Shown: one piece after another, positions 63,256 to 64,000 of the stretch
How the letters are laid out: every line of letters starts with the position of its first letter
Numbering within the stretch: position 1 is the stretch's first letter
NCBI GenBank assembly: GCA_947487895.1
Contig: CANKYF010000001.1
Span: 1-64,000 of the forward strand
From: an uncultured Flavobacteriaceae bacterium
Lineage (GTDB): Bacteria; Bacteroidota; Bacteroidia; Flavobacteriales; Flavobacteriaceae
DNA length: 64,000 nt
Direction of reading: 5' to 3'
Position numbers and translations under genes: made by a program
The notes under the pieces: generated by a model
The model's input: the letters and a program-made list of their open reading frames with translations, nothing else
Told to the model about the DNA's origin: nothing
Databases searched by the model: none

Positions 63256-63951
63256 TTAGATATTGTTTAAAGCATCAACGAGTTGTGTCTTTTTGTTTCG
63301 GCTTAAAGGAATTTCATAAGCACCCACTTCAACATTTTTACTGTTAAATCTATCAATTTTATCAAGATTTACAATATATGATTTGTGAATTCTTAAGAAT
63401 TTACCCTCAGGTAATTCCGCTTCAAAAGCCTTCATAGTTGATAAAACAACTAAACTTGTTTCTTCGGTAACTAATTTCACATAATCACCAAGAGCTTCAA
63501 TCCATTTAATGTCTTTAATGTAAACTTTACGTTTTTTAAGGTTACTTTTAACAAAGATATGTTCACCCTCTTCTTCGTTTTGGTTCATTAATAAACGGTG
63601 GTGTTCTAAAGCTTTTTCTACAGAAGCATTAAAGCGTTCTCTGGTAATTGGTTTGTGTAAATAATCGGTAGCATCATAATTAAATGCTTTAAAAGCATAT
63701 TCTGTTTTACCGGTTACAAAGATAATTTGTGGTTTTTTGTTTAATACGTCTAAAAGTTCAAATCCATTTAGTACTGGCATTTCAATATCTAAAAAGATAA
63801 GGTCAACTTGGTGCGTATTTAATCCATTTTTCGTTTCTAAAGCACTACTGTACTCTGCAATTAAGTTAAGAGATGGGTGATTCTCAACTAACTTAACGAT
63901 AGAGAGACGTTGTATTGCTGAATCGTCTACTACTACACAGTTTAAAGTCAT
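63256..63951 (-). CDS. LytTR-type response regulator
   Basis: 231 residues. Receiver domain (1-120) with acidic pocket VVVDDS (D9, D10), phosphoacceptor D55 in LIFLDIEMP and lysine in YLHKPITRERF; LytTR DNA-binding domain (about 135-231) with VKSNLKKRKVYIKDIKWIEA, FLRIHKSYIVNLDKIDRF and EIPLSRNKKTQL. The partner histidine kinase is not in the window. Regulon unknown. The promoter would lie at the right edge. Confidence 0.93.
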   Translation of the reverse strand: MTLNCVVVDDSAIQRLSIVKLVENHPSLNLIAEYSSALETKNGLNTHQVDLIFLDIEMPVLNGFELLDVLNKKPQIIFVTGKTEYAFKAFNYDATDYLHKPITRERFNASVEKALEHHRLLMNQNEEEGEHIFVKSNLKKRKVYIKDIKWIEALGDYVKLVTEETSLVVLSTMKAFEAELPEGKFLRIHKSYIVNLDKIDRFNSKNVEVGAYEIPLSRNKKTQLVDALNNI

Positions 63952-64000
63952 AACATTTTGTATTATTTCGGTTAAGATATCGACAATAGTACAAAAAATT

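Overview
The window is about 64 kb of AT-rich chromosome from a member of the Bacteroidota, almost certainly the Flavobacteriaceae. Four things point there. A secreted protein ends in a type IX secretion sorting tail (36617-38761). There is a TonB-dependent receptor paired with a DUF4249 lipoprotein. Lineage-typical genes are present (DUF349, DUF6095, OstA-like, three-gene PPIase/MoxR cluster, monomeric isocitrate dehydrogenase). Promoters repeatedly match the Bacteroidota -7 element TAnnTTTG, some with a TTG at -33, and Shine-Dalgarno sequences are largely absent. No tRNA, CRISPR array, prophage or intact insertion sequence was seen.

Layout. 1-416: end of an rRNA operon (23S tail, 5S, terminator). 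0.5-8.8 kb: PIF1/HRDC helicase, a DinB-like protein, murQ with a small membrane protein, and a tripartite export operon (adaptor, FtsX-type permease, TolC) that lacks an ATPase gene. 8.9-14.4 kb: DUF4249 lipoprotein, TonB-dependent receptor, icd. 14.4-15.26 kb: gene-poor, with short open frames that may be relics. 15.3-20.4 kb: rplS and trmD, separated by a membrane-anchored fusion of a gamma-glutamylcyclotransferase-like domain and an ATP-grasp ligase-like domain; a TAXI-type binding protein is divergent to trmD. 20.9-26.3 kb: envelope-folding operon of three PPIase-type proteins, MoxR and a GldL-like mini membrane protein. 26.7-34.8 kb: two unrelated aconitases (AcnB, AcnA) flanking an oppositely oriented group of a double-headed AraC regulator, an NTF2-like protein, a YHS protein and an SPW-like membrane protein. 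34.8-40 kb: dispersed repeats, an ECF sigma operon with a 46-residue peptide, a T9SS-exported glycosidase-like protein, mazG. 40-50 kb: DUF349, aroE, two tandem DUF368/PopT carriers, a TPR protein, a class III aminotransferase, an OstA-like protein. 50-56.7 kb: yefM-yoeB, an M28 peptidase operon, then rdgB-spoT-fur-purA. 56.8-64 kb: raiA, mmcQ-like, rlmH, nadC, yihY, DUF2147, priA and a LytTR response regulator.

Most genes are housekeeping: lipid-carrier recycling, outer-membrane biogenesis, stringent response, ribosome hibernation and modification, TCA entry. The least explained parts are the cyclotransferase/ATP-grasp fusion next to an orphan TAXI protein, the ECF sigma operon, the tandem AraC-controlled module, and three genes whose -7 elements end exactly 4 nt before the start codon, which suggests leaderless transcripts. 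I did not find a clear, self-contained new system; the fusion protein is the best candidate.
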